Source of the DNA: TMED14 sp041158165
GTDB lineage: Bacteria; Bacteroidota; Bacteroidia; Flavobacteriales; Schleiferiaceae
Assembly: GCA_041158165.1 (NCBI GenBank)
Contig: JBEBBW010000005.1
Location: 1-64,000, forward strand
Direction: 5' to 3'
Length of the DNA: 64,000 bases
In this document: in pieces, positions 54,192 through 62,496 of the stretch
Numbering within the stretch: position 1 is the first letter of the stretch
Layout: every line of letters begins with the position of its first letter
The notes under the pieces: model-generated
The model's database searches: none
Told to the model about the DNA's origin: nothing
Seen by the model: only the letters and a program-made list of their open reading frames with translations
Position numbers and translations under genes: made by a program

Positions 54192-55966
54192 TCCAAGCCC
54201 GGGAAGCCCTCGAACGACTCCTTCGCCGCTTCCTGATTTGGCGAGCCCAAAACCTCGACATCAGTACTTTTTTGGTGCTGGTTGCCGTGGTCACGGGCCT
54301 GATTTCGGGCCTGGTCGCCGTGGTTTTGAAGAACACGGCCCACGCGGTGCGCGAACTCATTGTGGCACAGCGCCTTAGCGACGCCTACCAGGTAGCCTAC
54401 TTTCTTTTTCCCCTTATCGGAATTGGCCTCGTCATGGTTTTGAGGCGCAGCCTCAAGTGGCGAATGCGCGAAGGCATTCCGATGGCCCTCAGCTCCATCG
54501 CCAAAGACGGCGGCATCATTCCGCGGTCGGCCATGTACACCAGCTTTGTGGGCTCGGCCTTCACCGTGGGCTTCGGCGGGTCGGTTGGCCTCGAAGGCCC
54601 CACCGTGGGCACCGGCGCCGCCATCGGTTCCAACTTGGCGCGCTGGCTGCGCTTGGGGTTCAAGCAGCGCATTCTGCTCATTTCCTGTGCCACCGCCGGC
54701 GCACTCGGAAGCATCTTTGGCACCCCGATCGCCGCCCTCGTCTTTACCCTTGAAGTCTTTAGCCTCGACCTCACGCTTGGCGCGCTGGTCCCGCTCCTCT
54801 TGGCATCGGCCACGGGTTCGCTTACCGGGCTGCTGCTGAGCGACGGCACCACCCTTTTTACCGTGAACGGAATTGGCGAATTTGAGCCGCGCTTCATTCC
54901 GCAGTACCTCGGCCTGGGCTTGGTCACCGCGCTCTTCTCGGTCTACGTCAAGCGCGCCCACCTTTGGTCGTCGTCGCTGCTCGAAAACGTGCAGCGTCCG
55001 TGGTTTCGGGCCATATCGGGCGGACTCCTGCTGGGCGGCGCGATCTTTTTGATTCCGCCCTTGTACGGAGAAGGATTTGACAGCATCACCGCCGCGCTGC
55101 AGGGCGACGTGTCGGCGCTGCTCGACCAAAGCGTTATTCCCTGGCAGGACCAAACGACCTGGGTGGTTATCGCGCTGCTCTTGGGCCTGGCGCTCATGAA
55201 GTCCATCGCGGCCGGCCTGACCATTCACGCCGGCGGGGTCGGCGGCATGTTTGCCCCCACCCTCTTCATGGGCGCCATCTTGGGCTTGGCCTATGTGCTG
55301 CTGCTCGGTCAGTTTGGGGTGCACGTTCCGTCGGTTCACTTCGTGCTGGTCGCAATGGCCGGACTCATGGCCGGCGTGATGCACGCGCCCCTGACGGCGA
55401 TGTTCATGATTACCGAAATCAGCGGCGGCTACCCGCTCATCCTTCCGCTGATGCTGGTTTCGGCGCTGAGCTTTTTCGTTTCGCGATCGATCAGCGCGCA
55501 TTCGATTTACACGGCTCCGCTCGCGGCCCAGGGCGGAATATGGACCAGCGACCGCGACAAGGCGGTGCTCAACCTCATTCAGTGGGACGACGTGCTGGAG
55601 CGCGGAATTGCGGCCGTCGATCCCGAACTGCGCTTCGACGAAGCGGTCGAGCGCCTGATGGCGGAACACAAAAACATGCTCGCCGTCGTGCACGACGGTC
55701 GGCTGCTCGGAACCCTTACCTGGGACGACGTGCGCCGCGCGCAGCGCTTGCGCCAACCTCCCGCCGCAGTCCGCGACGCCATGTCGGGAAGTGCGTACCA
55801 AGTGGACTTGAAATCCAGCATGGAGGAAACCGTGCAGCGCGTGGAACGCATGGACCAGTGGTACGTGCCGGTCATCGACGGGGGAAAGTGGGTCGGATTC
55901 CTTTCGAAAGCCAAGCTTTTTGAGGTCTACCGTCGGCGGTTGCGCGAAATGAGCCAAGAGGCGTAG
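54188..55966 (+). CDS. CLC-family chloride channel/transporter with CBS domain pair
   Basis: 592 residues. Residues about 20-450 form the CLC membrane domain with AKDGGIIPRSAMY, GSVGLEGPTVGTGAAIGS (the external gating Glu of the GxEGP motif is kept) and GTPIAALVFTLEVF. At the internal proton-glutamate position of E. coli CLC (E203) there is a Val, as in Cl- channels. Two CBS domains follow (about 470-590), which may bind adenine nucleotides. It is translationally coupled to aspS. Confidence 0.9.
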   Translation: MIQAREALERLLRRFLIWRAQNLDISTFLVLVAVVTGLISGLVAVVLKNTAHAVRELIVAQRLSDAYQVAYFLFPLIGIGLVMVLRRSLKWRMREGIPMALSSIAKDGGIIPRSAMYTSFVGSAFTVGFGGSVGLEGPTVGTGAAIGSNLARWLRLGFKQRILLISCATAGALGSIFGTPIAALVFTLEVFSLDLTLGALVPLLLASATGSLTGLLLSDGTTLFTVNGIGEFEPRFIPQYLGLGLVTALFSVYVKRAHLWSSSLLENVQRPWFRAISGGLLLGGAIFLIPPLYGEGFDSITAALQGDVSALLDQSVIPWQDQTTWVVIALLLGLALMKSIAAGLTIHAGGVGGMFAPTLFMGAILGLAYVLLLGQFGVHVPSVHFVLVAMAGLMAGVMHAPLTAMFMITEISGGYPLILPLMLVSALSFFVSRSISAHSIYTAPLAAQGGIWTSDRDKAVLNLIQWDDVLERGIAAVDPELRFDEAVERLMAEHKNMLAVVHDGRLLGTLTWDDVRRAQRLRQPPAAVRDAMSGSAYQVDLKSSMEETVQRVERMDQWYVPVIDGGKWVGFLSKAKLFEVYRRRLREMSQEA

Positions 55967-56037
55967 CGTTGCGGGCTTCTGCTCGCGGGGTTCGTGTTTT
56001 GGTGCGTTGTTAAACAAAGAATTGGCGCGGCCAACCC

Positions 56038-56045
56038 TATCTTTA
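56038..56045 (+). promoter_or_regulatory. -7 box before the giant T9SS gene
   Basis: TATCTTTA, one base off TAnnTTTG, ending 4 bp before the ATG at 56050. Confidence 0.45.
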
Positions 56046-56049
56046 CCGG

Positions 56050-59000
56050 ATGCGCCTGAAAATATTAGCACTCCTCGCGGTTGGATCCGCTAGCCTTTTT
56101 GCTCAAAATCAACCTAAGTGGCTGGAAATGTGGAACGATCCGTCGAGCAACGTGTACGACGTCGTCCGCGAATTTGACGCTGCCTTCGAGGGCAAAGCCG
56201 CCGAAAAAGGCAAAGGCTGGAAGCAGTTCAAGCGTTGGGAAGCCTTTATGGATCCCCGTGTCTACCCGACCGGCCAGCGTCCCAACCCCATGGCACTGCA
56301 CCAGGGGATGCAGCAAATCCAGCAAAATTGGGGCAGCACCTCGACCGGGGCCAGCGGAATCGGCCAGTGGACGCCCGTGGGGCCGTTCAACGGGAACCCC
56401 ATTCAAGGCATTGGGCGCGTCAACACGATTGCCTTCCACCCGACCAACCCCAACGTGGTGTTTGCTGGTGCTCCGGCGGGCGGACTGTGGAAGACCACCG
56501 ACCAAGGCACTACGTGGACGACGAATACCGACCTTCTTCCCAACTTGGGCGTGAGCGGAATCGCCATCGATCCGCTGCATCCCGACACGATGTACATCGC
56601 GACGGGCGACCGCGACGCCGACGACACCTACAGCATCGGCGTGCTGAAGTCCACCGACGGCGGAACCACGTGGAAAACCACGGGGCTGACGCTTCAGCTG
56701 ACGAACTACGCACGCTTGACCGGCATCGTGATCCACCCGACCCAAACCCAGCACTTGGTGGTGGCGTCGCGCAGCGGCATGTACCGCACCACCGACGGCG
56801 GCACGACCTGGACCATGGTGCAGGGCGGAAGCTTTCAGTCGCTGAGCATGGTTGCGGGCGCACCCCACCTGCTGTACGCCGGAACCAGCGCCAACGGCCG
56901 AGTGTGGTTCTCGCGCGACTTTGGGGCCACCTGGACCCAGGTCGTGGGCAACGGAATGCCCACCAGCGGACCGGCGCGCTGCGAAGTGGCCACCACGGGA
57001 GCCGACACCAACTACGTGTATGCCCTTTTCGGCGCCAACAACAACGGCTTGTATGGCGTCTACCGCTCTACCAACCGGGGCGCAACCTGGACCCAGATGC
57101 ACGGCGCTACCCCCAACCTGCTCGACTGGTCCACCACCGGCAACGGCAGTGGAGGCCAAGCCTGGTACGACCTAGCGATTGCGGTTTCGCCACTGAATAA
57201 GGAAGAGCTACTCGTGGGCGGTGTCAACATTTGGCGTTCGAACAACGGAGGTGCCAACTTCTCGATCAGCGCCCACTGGTACGGCGGCGGCGGCGTGGCC
57301 AACGTCCACGCGGACCAGCACTGGTTTACGTTCCGGCCCGGCACCAACGAGCTTTGGGTGGGCAACGACGGCGGCGTGTACGTTTCACCCAACGGTGGCG
57401 TGGCCAACAACTGGCAAATGCGGAGCAACGGACTGGCCATCACCCAGTACTACAAAATCGCGACAACGCCCGTCAATCCCAGCTGGACCCTGGCTGGAGC
57501 CCAAGACAACGGAACCCACCTCAACAAAACGAGCTGGGCCCGGGTGCGCGGCGGCGACGGCATGGACTGTGGCATGGACCCCACCAACGAACTGGTGATG
57601 TACGCGTCGATTTACTACGGCGACTTTGAGAAATCCAATAACGGTGGGGCCAGCTTCAACGCACCCTTTAACCTGACTCCGAGCGGAAGCGGAAACTGGG
57701 TCACGCCCTTTTTGGTCAGCCGCCACAACAACAACGTGCTGTATGCTGGCTTCACCCGCGTGTGGAAGTCGACCAACGGGGGCGTCAGTTTTGCCGCTAC
57801 GAGCACCACCAACCTCTTGGGCGGCGACAACATCGACGTACTTGCCGAGGCGCCAAGCAACCCCAACGTGCTCTACGCTGGCATTAACCAGTACCTGTTC
57901 CGCTCGATGGACGGAGGACAAACCTGGACGCAGCACAGCGGCGGTTCGGGAAGCCACGTGATCACCGGCATCGCCGTCGATCCCAACGACCCTTTGCACA
58001 TTGCCGTGAGCCGCAGCGGCTACGTGGGCGGCCAAAAAGTCTACGAGTCGTTCAACGGCGGTCAGACCTACAGTAACCTCAGCGGAAGCCTGCCCAACAT
58101 TCCGGCCAACGCCATTGCGTTTGAACCCGGAGGCAACAACATGCTCTACGTGGGCACCGACCTCGGAATGTTTGTGCGCGACAACCTTTTGGGCGACTGG
58201 GTTCCGTTCAACGCGGGCCTACCCAACGTGATTGTTAACGACATTGAAATCCTCAGTGTGCCTCGAATTGTGCGCATCGGCACCTACGGCCGCGGGGTGT
58301 GGCAGTCAAGCTTCGCGGGCGACCTCCTGAAGCGCCCTACGGCAGCCTTGAGCGCGCAGCCAGCGTCAACCTGCGGACTTGGCGACACGATTCAGTTGCG
58401 CGACGCGTCAACCGGCCTTGTGACCGGCTGGAACTGGTCGGTGATTCCTTCAGCCGGCGCAACCCTTATTGGCGCAACCACAGCCAACCCCAAGTTGGTG
58501 CTAAGCCAGGCCGGACTCTACAGCATCCGCTTGGTCGCCAGCAACGTGTACGGCAGCGACACGGCCCTGGGTGTGCAGTCGGTGGCCGCGGGCGGATTCC
58601 CTTTGCCGGCCGGCGAAGGCTACACTGCCGGATTTAACCAGCGCTGGAGCGTGGAAAACACCGACCGCAACGCAACCTGGGAACCCTTCGCGACGGCGTC
58701 CAGCGACGGAGACGGCGCGTCAATGCGCATGCCGCACTTCGCCCTCCCCGCCGCAGCCCTGGGCCAGCGCGACGCACTGATTTCACCGGTCTACGCGCTC
58801 GACAGCGGCACGTCGTTGACGCTGGACGTGGCCTACCGCCAGGTTTCAAGTACCCAAGCTCCCGACACGCTGCGCGTTTGGGTGCAGCCCTGCAGCACGT
58901 CAACCTGGACGCTGCTTGCCACCCGATTTGAGTCGGGAACCCAGAATTGGGCGACGGGGCCGGCCCAGGCCAGCGCGTTTGTTCCTGCTGCGGCCGCCGA

Positions 59001-60594
59001 CTGGCGCCGCGACAGCCTGTTCCTCGGGGCGCTGGCCGGGCCTGCGCGCTTCAAAATTGAAGCGCGCCACGGGGGCGGCAACCATTTGTACCTCGACCGG
59101 TTCCGGTTGACCAAGGCGGCCGCCCCCGCCCCCGTCGCCAACTTTATTGCCCCAGATACCGCGTGTGCGTCGCGCGGCATACCGTTCTACGCAACGGGAA
59201 CGCCGGCCCCGGGCAGCGCCTCGGGCTCCGCCCTCGGCGCCACCTACACGTGGAGCTTCCCCGGCGGAACGCCCAGCACGAGCACCCTGGCGAATCCGGT
59301 GGTGAGCTACGCCACTCCGGGCGTCAAGTCGGTGACCTTGACGGTGGTCACGGCGGCGGGCACGTCGAGCCTCAGCAAAAACGTGACGGTGACGGCAGCG
59401 TCGGTTCCGAGCGTGAGCATCGTGAACCAGACGGGCAGCATTTGTGCCAACAGCCCCGCCACGTTTGGGGCGACGGCGGTCAACGGAGGCAGCAGCGTGC
59501 GCTACCAGTGGACCGTGAACAACCAGCCGCGCGGCTTCAATTCGCCCACCTACACGACGGTCAACCTACAGAACGGCGACGTGGTACGCTGCGAAGTCTA
59601 CAGCAGCGAGCCCTGTGCTAGCCTGCCCGTAGTGACGTCCAACGCCATCACGGCGGTTGTGTTGGCGCTTCCGACCGCGAACGCCGGAACCTACAACCCG
59701 GCCTGTGTGGGCGACGGCCCGATTGCGCTGAGCGGAACCCCCGCGGGCGGCGTGTGGAGCGGCACCGGCGTGAACGGCACCAGCTTTGACCCGACGGGCC
59801 TCGGACCAGGAAACTACACGGTGACCTACGCCTACACCAACAGCGCGGGTTGCACCGGCACGGCCACGGCGGTGATCCAGCTTGCCGCGGCTCCGAACGT
59901 GTTCTTGACGTTTGGCACCGAGGTGCTCTGTGTCAGCGACGCGGCGGTGGCGCCGGGCGGCGGGTTCCCGAGCGGCGGCACCTACCTCGTGAACGGCACG
60001 CCGACGACCAGCATTGTGCCTTCGCAGCTCGGAACGGGCCACCACGCCCTCACCTACCGCTTCAGCAACGGACTGTGCATGGTGGAACGCGTCGACAGCT
60101 TCCATGTGGTTGCTGCACCGCCAGTGCCGACCATTCAGGACTGGTTTGGCGATTCCCTGTACTGCCCCCAAGCCGCACTAAACCCCCTTTGGAAGGTGCA
60201 GTGGCTCGACGGCAACCAAAGCCCGATTGCCGGAGCCAACGCGGCCAGCTTTGTGGCGCCCGTCCCGGGAACCTACTTCGTTCGCCTTCGCGCGGGCAAC
60301 AGCTGTGTAGCGACCAGCGGCGGTTCGATCGTGCTTAGCACCTCGGAGCGTGCGCTTCCCGGAATTTCTCTGCATCCCAACCCAACCCGCGACCGCGTGG
60401 AAATCTCGTGGAACGCAGCCGGTGCGCAACCCTGGACGGCCGAACTCCGCAGCCTCGACGGGGCCCTGCTCGGAACCTACGAAGGCACCGATAGCCAATG
60501 GACGCTCGATCTTTCGTGGCTGCCCCAAGGCGTGTATGCGCTCCGCCTGTTCCAAGGGGACCGCAGCAGCACCCAGGAGCTCGTCAAGCTGTGA
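56050..60594 (+). CDS. giant T9SS-exported protein with sortilin/BNR-like propeller and PKD domains
   Basis: 1514 residues. Signal peptide RLKILALLAVGSASLFAQ. Residues about 110-760 hold some ten Asp-box/BNR-like repeats (KTTDQGTTWTT, KSTDGGTTWKT, RTTDGGTTWTM, RSMDGGQTWTQ), as in sortilin-like beta-propellers. PKD-like domains follow (about 770-860 and 1010-1120), then Ig-like repeats, then a type A T9SS sorting domain (ISLHPNPTRDRVEISW, LPQGVYALRLFQG). It is probably a surface or secreted adhesin or binding protein; glycosidase residues were not recognised. It stands alone with its own promoter and terminator. Confidence 0.88.
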   Translation: MRLKILALLAVGSASLFAQNQPKWLEMWNDPSSNVYDVVREFDAAFEGKAAEKGKGWKQFKRWEAFMDPRVYPTGQRPNPMALHQGMQQIQQNWGSTSTGASGIGQWTPVGPFNGNPIQGIGRVNTIAFHPTNPNVVFAGAPAGGLWKTTDQGTTWTTNTDLLPNLGVSGIAIDPLHPDTMYIATGDRDADDTYSIGVLKSTDGGTTWKTTGLTLQLTNYARLTGIVIHPTQTQHLVVASRSGMYRTTDGGTTWTMVQGGSFQSLSMVAGAPHLLYAGTSANGRVWFSRDFGATWTQVVGNGMPTSGPARCEVATTGADTNYVYALFGANNNGLYGVYRSTNRGATWTQMHGATPNLLDWSTTGNGSGGQAWYDLAIAVSPLNKEELLVGGVNIWRSNNGGANFSISAHWYGGGGVANVHADQHWFTFRPGTNELWVGNDGGVYVSPNGGVANNWQMRSNGLAITQYYKIATTPVNPSWTLAGAQDNGTHLNKTSWARVRGGDGMDCGMDPTNELVMYASIYYGDFEKSNNGGASFNAPFNLTPSGSGNWVTPFLVSRHNNNVLYAGFTRVWKSTNGGVSFAATSTTNLLGGDNIDVLAEAPSNPNVLYAGINQYLFRSMDGGQTWTQHSGGSGSHVITGIAVDPNDPLHIAVSRSGYVGGQKVYESFNGGQTYSNLSGSLPNIPANAIAFEPGGNNMLYVGTDLGMFVRDNLLGDWVPFNAGLPNVIVNDIEILSVPRIVRIGTYGRGVWQSSFAGDLLKRPTAALSAQPASTCGLGDTIQLRDASTGLVTGWNWSVIPSAGATLIGATTANPKLVLSQAGLYSIRLVASNVYGSDTALGVQSVAAGGFPLPAGEGYTAGFNQRWSVENTDRNATWEPFATASSDGDGASMRMPHFALPAAALGQRDALISPVYALDSGTSLTLDVAYRQVSSTQAPDTLRVWVQPCSTSTWTLLATRFESGTQNWATGPAQASAFVPAAAADWRRDSLFLGALAGPARFKIEARHGGGNHLYLDRFRLTKAAAPAPVANFIAPDTACASRGIPFYATGTPAPGSASGSALGATYTWSFPGGTPSTSTLANPVVSYATPGVKSVTLTVVTAAGTSSLSKNVTVTAASVPSVSIVNQTGSICANSPATFGATAVNGGSSVRYQWTVNNQPRGFNSPTYTTVNLQNGDVVRCEVYSSEPCASLPVVTSNAITAVVLALPTANAGTYNPACVGDGPIALSGTPAGGVWSGTGVNGTSFDPTGLGPGNYTVTYAYTNSAGCTGTATAVIQLAAAPNVFLTFGTEVLCVSDAAVAPGGGFPSGGTYLVNGTPTTSIVPSQLGTGHHALTYRFSNGLCMVERVDSFHVVAAPPVPTIQDWFGDSLYCPQAALNPLWKVQWLDGNQSPIAGANAASFVAPVPGTYFVRLRAGNSCVATSGGSIVLSTSERALPGISLHPNPTRDRVEISWNAAGAQPWTAELRSLDGALLGTYEGTDSQWTLDLSWLPQGVYALRLFQGDRSSTQELVKL

Positions 60595-60621
60595 TTGTGT
60601 GAAATCCGGATTTATCCGAAT

Positions 60622-60650
60622 GAAAAACCCCGCCGAGGCGGGGTTTTTTT
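60622..60650. terminator. bidirectional intrinsic terminator
   Basis: AAACCCCGCC / GGCGGGGTTT hairpin with a short loop, A-run on one side and seven Ts on the other, between the giant gene (+) and purQ (-). Confidence 0.9.
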
Positions 60651-60666
60651 ATGGGTTTGGGGCCCG

Positions 60667-61362
60667 CTACAGGGTAACGGTGTAGGCCAAAAGGCTCTCG
60701 AACAGGGCCACACCGTCGGTGTTGAGCAGGTTGGCGTCGGCCGCGCGCTCCGGGTGGGGCATCATGCCCATGACGTTGCGCTTGTCGTTGCAGACGCCGG
60801 CAATGTTTTGCACTGAACCGTTGGGGTTGGCCCCGGGGGTGATGGCGCCGTCGGCCTCCGCGTAGCGGAACATCACTTGGCCGTTGTCGTTGAGGGCCTT
60901 GAGCGTGTCCTCGTCGGCGTGGTAGCGGCCCTCGCCGTGGGCGATGGGAATTTGGTACACGCCCGTGTCCGACAGGCCGGCGGTCATCGGGCTAAGGCCC
61001 GATCCGCGCACCAAGTGCACGTTTTTGCAAATGAACTTGCCCGTTTCGTTGCGGAGCAGGGCGCCCGGAACGAGCCCGGCCTCCGTCAGAATTTGAAATC
61101 CGTTGCAGACGCCGAAGACGTAGCCGCCGCGGTCGGCGTGCTTGATCACCTCTTCCATGATGGGCGAGAAGCGGGCAATGGCGCCGGAACGCAGGTAGTC
61201 GCCGTAGGAGAATCCGCCCGGAAGCACCACCATGTCCACGCCCTGAAGGTCGCGGTCCTTGTGCCACAGGCTAACGGTTTCGCATCCCAGACCCTCGCGG
61301 AGGGTGTGGATCATGTCTTGGTCGCAGTTCGACCCAGGAAAAGTTACAACTCCGAATTTCAC
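60667..61362 (-). CDS. purQ: phosphoribosylformylglycinamidine synthase subunit I (glutaminase)
   Basis: 231-residue class I glutamine amidotransferase that supplies ammonia to PurL in purine synthesis. Nucleophile Cys in VFGVCNGFQIL, His-Glu in MGMMPHPERA, and the start KFGVVTFPGSNCDQD. The start codon is GTG and overlaps the stop of the agmatinase-family gene by GTGA. PurL and PurS are not in the window. Confidence 0.96.
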   Translation of the reverse strand: MKFGVVTFPGSNCDQDMIHTLREGLGCETVSLWHKDRDLQGVDMVVLPGGFSYGDYLRSGAIARFSPIMEEVIKHADRGGYVFGVCNGFQILTEAGLVPGALLRNETGKFICKNVHLVRGSGLSPMTAGLSDTGVYQIPIAHGEGRYHADEDTLKALNDNGQVMFRYAEADGAITPGANPNGSVQNIAGVCNDKRNVMGMMPHPERAADANLLNTDGVALFESLLAYTVTL

Positions 61363-62438
61363 TCGGCAAAGGTACAGCGGCCGTTGGCCTTGCCGAGCAA
61401 GTTGGCCAAGCGGTACAGCAGCCGAGCGGCTACGTTGGCGTCCCAGTCGCCCTCGGGGCCCGGAGCCACTTCGTTCAGGTCCATTCCCACCAGCACCCGG
61501 CCCGAAGCCAGCACCTGCTCGACCAAATAAAGCACCTGCTCCGCCTCAAGGCCGCCGGCCACCGGCGTGCCCGTATGGGGGCAAAGCTTGGGGTCGAGCC
61601 CGTCGATGTCGAAGCTCAGGTACACCTGCTGCGGAAGCTCCGCCACAATCAAATCCACCTGCTGGGCCCAGGTGCGCCCGCCGTAGGCGGCATGCTTCAT
61701 GTCGCGGTCATAAAAAACGCTGCAGCGCCCGCCCAGCTCGGCCGCCACCGCCACCTCTTCGGCGCAGTAGTCGCGGATTCCGACCTGCACAATTTTGGCA
61801 ATGCCCGCGTGCTTCATGGCATTGTACATGATCGACGCGTGGCTGTAGGTAAAGCCTTCGTAGGCCACCCGAAAGTCCATGTGGGCGTCAATTTGCAGAA
61901 TGCCCATGCCCGGATGCCGGTCCGCCAGCGCCTGAATGTAGCCCAACGGAGTACTGTGGTCGCCGCCCAACAGCGCGACCAGCTGTCCGCGATCGAGGTA
62001 GGTCTCGGCGTCGTGGCGCACCTTGCCCACCATCCATTCGCAGGCCTCGTTGATCTTGGCCAGCAGTTTTTGGCTCGACGACATGCCGTCGGTGCCGTCT
62101 GCCAAGGCCGCCAAGTACACCTCGGCGCGTTCGCGGTTTCGCTCGGACTTTTCGGCCAACTTCGCCGAAGCGGGCACCATCGCAAGGCCCATCTTCCACG
62201 CGTCGGGCACCGAAGGGTCCCACAAATCCACCTGGGCCGAAGCCTCTTTAATCGCCGCCGGACCTTGGGCCGTTCCCGAGGCGTAGCTCACCGTGACCTC
62301 CCAGGGCACGGGCAAAATCACGACCTCGGCGTCGTCGACCGCGTACGGAAGTCCATAAATCTGGTCGCCCGTGGCCAAGCCATTGGGGTCAAAATCGGCC
62401 TGCGCGAGGGCGCGGCGCTTGAGGCGTGCTTCGTCCAT
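61359..62438 (-). CDS. arginase/agmatinase/formiminoglutamase family protein
   Basis: 359-residue ureohydrolase. Manganese ligands are visible in LLGGDHSTPLGY, IDAHMDFR and SFDIDGLDP, with a late Glu in DLNEVAPGPEG. It has an insertion around residues 85-135 relative to short agmatinases. Substrate (agmatine, arginine or formimino-glutamate) cannot be decided. It is coupled to purQ by a GTGA overlap. Its upstream region is filled by repeat array J. Confidence 0.9.
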   Translation of the reverse strand: MDEARLKRRALAQADFDPNGLATGDQIYGLPYAVDDAEVVILPVPWEVTVSYASGTAQGPAAIKEASAQVDLWDPSVPDAWKMGLAMVPASAKLAEKSERNRERAEVYLAALADGTDGMSSSQKLLAKINEACEWMVGKVRHDAETYLDRGQLVALLGGDHSTPLGYIQALADRHPGMGILQIDAHMDFRVAYEGFTYSHASIMYNAMKHAGIAKIVQVGIRDYCAEEVAVAAELGGRCSVFYDRDMKHAAYGGRTWAQQVDLIVAELPQQVYLSFDIDGLDPKLCPHTGTPVAGGLEAEQVLYLVEQVLASGRVLVGMDLNEVAPGPEGDWDANVAARLLYRLANLLGKANGRCTFAE

Positions 62439-62447
62439 GCAGCAAAA

Positions 62448-62496
62448 CTAGAGACTAGTTGCTCGTAACCGGTTACTGGTTTCCAGTTGCTAGTAC
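62448..62496. repeat. heptamer array J (lamin-tail gene / agmatinase-family gene junction)
   Basis: Seven consecutive 7-bp units: CTAGAGA, CTAGTTG, CTCGTAA, CCGGTTA, CTGGTTT, CCAGTTG, CTAGTAC. It is the longest clean array. The last unit holds the TAG stop of the upstream minus-strand gene (62492-62490), and it ends 9 bp before the next ATG. Confidence 0.92.

Noticed and set aside
54071..56071. 666-codon frame antisense to the CLC gene, and similar frames at 49663-51075 and 56065-57159
   Set aside because: All lie opposite recognised genes and have biased Arg/His/Gly composition.
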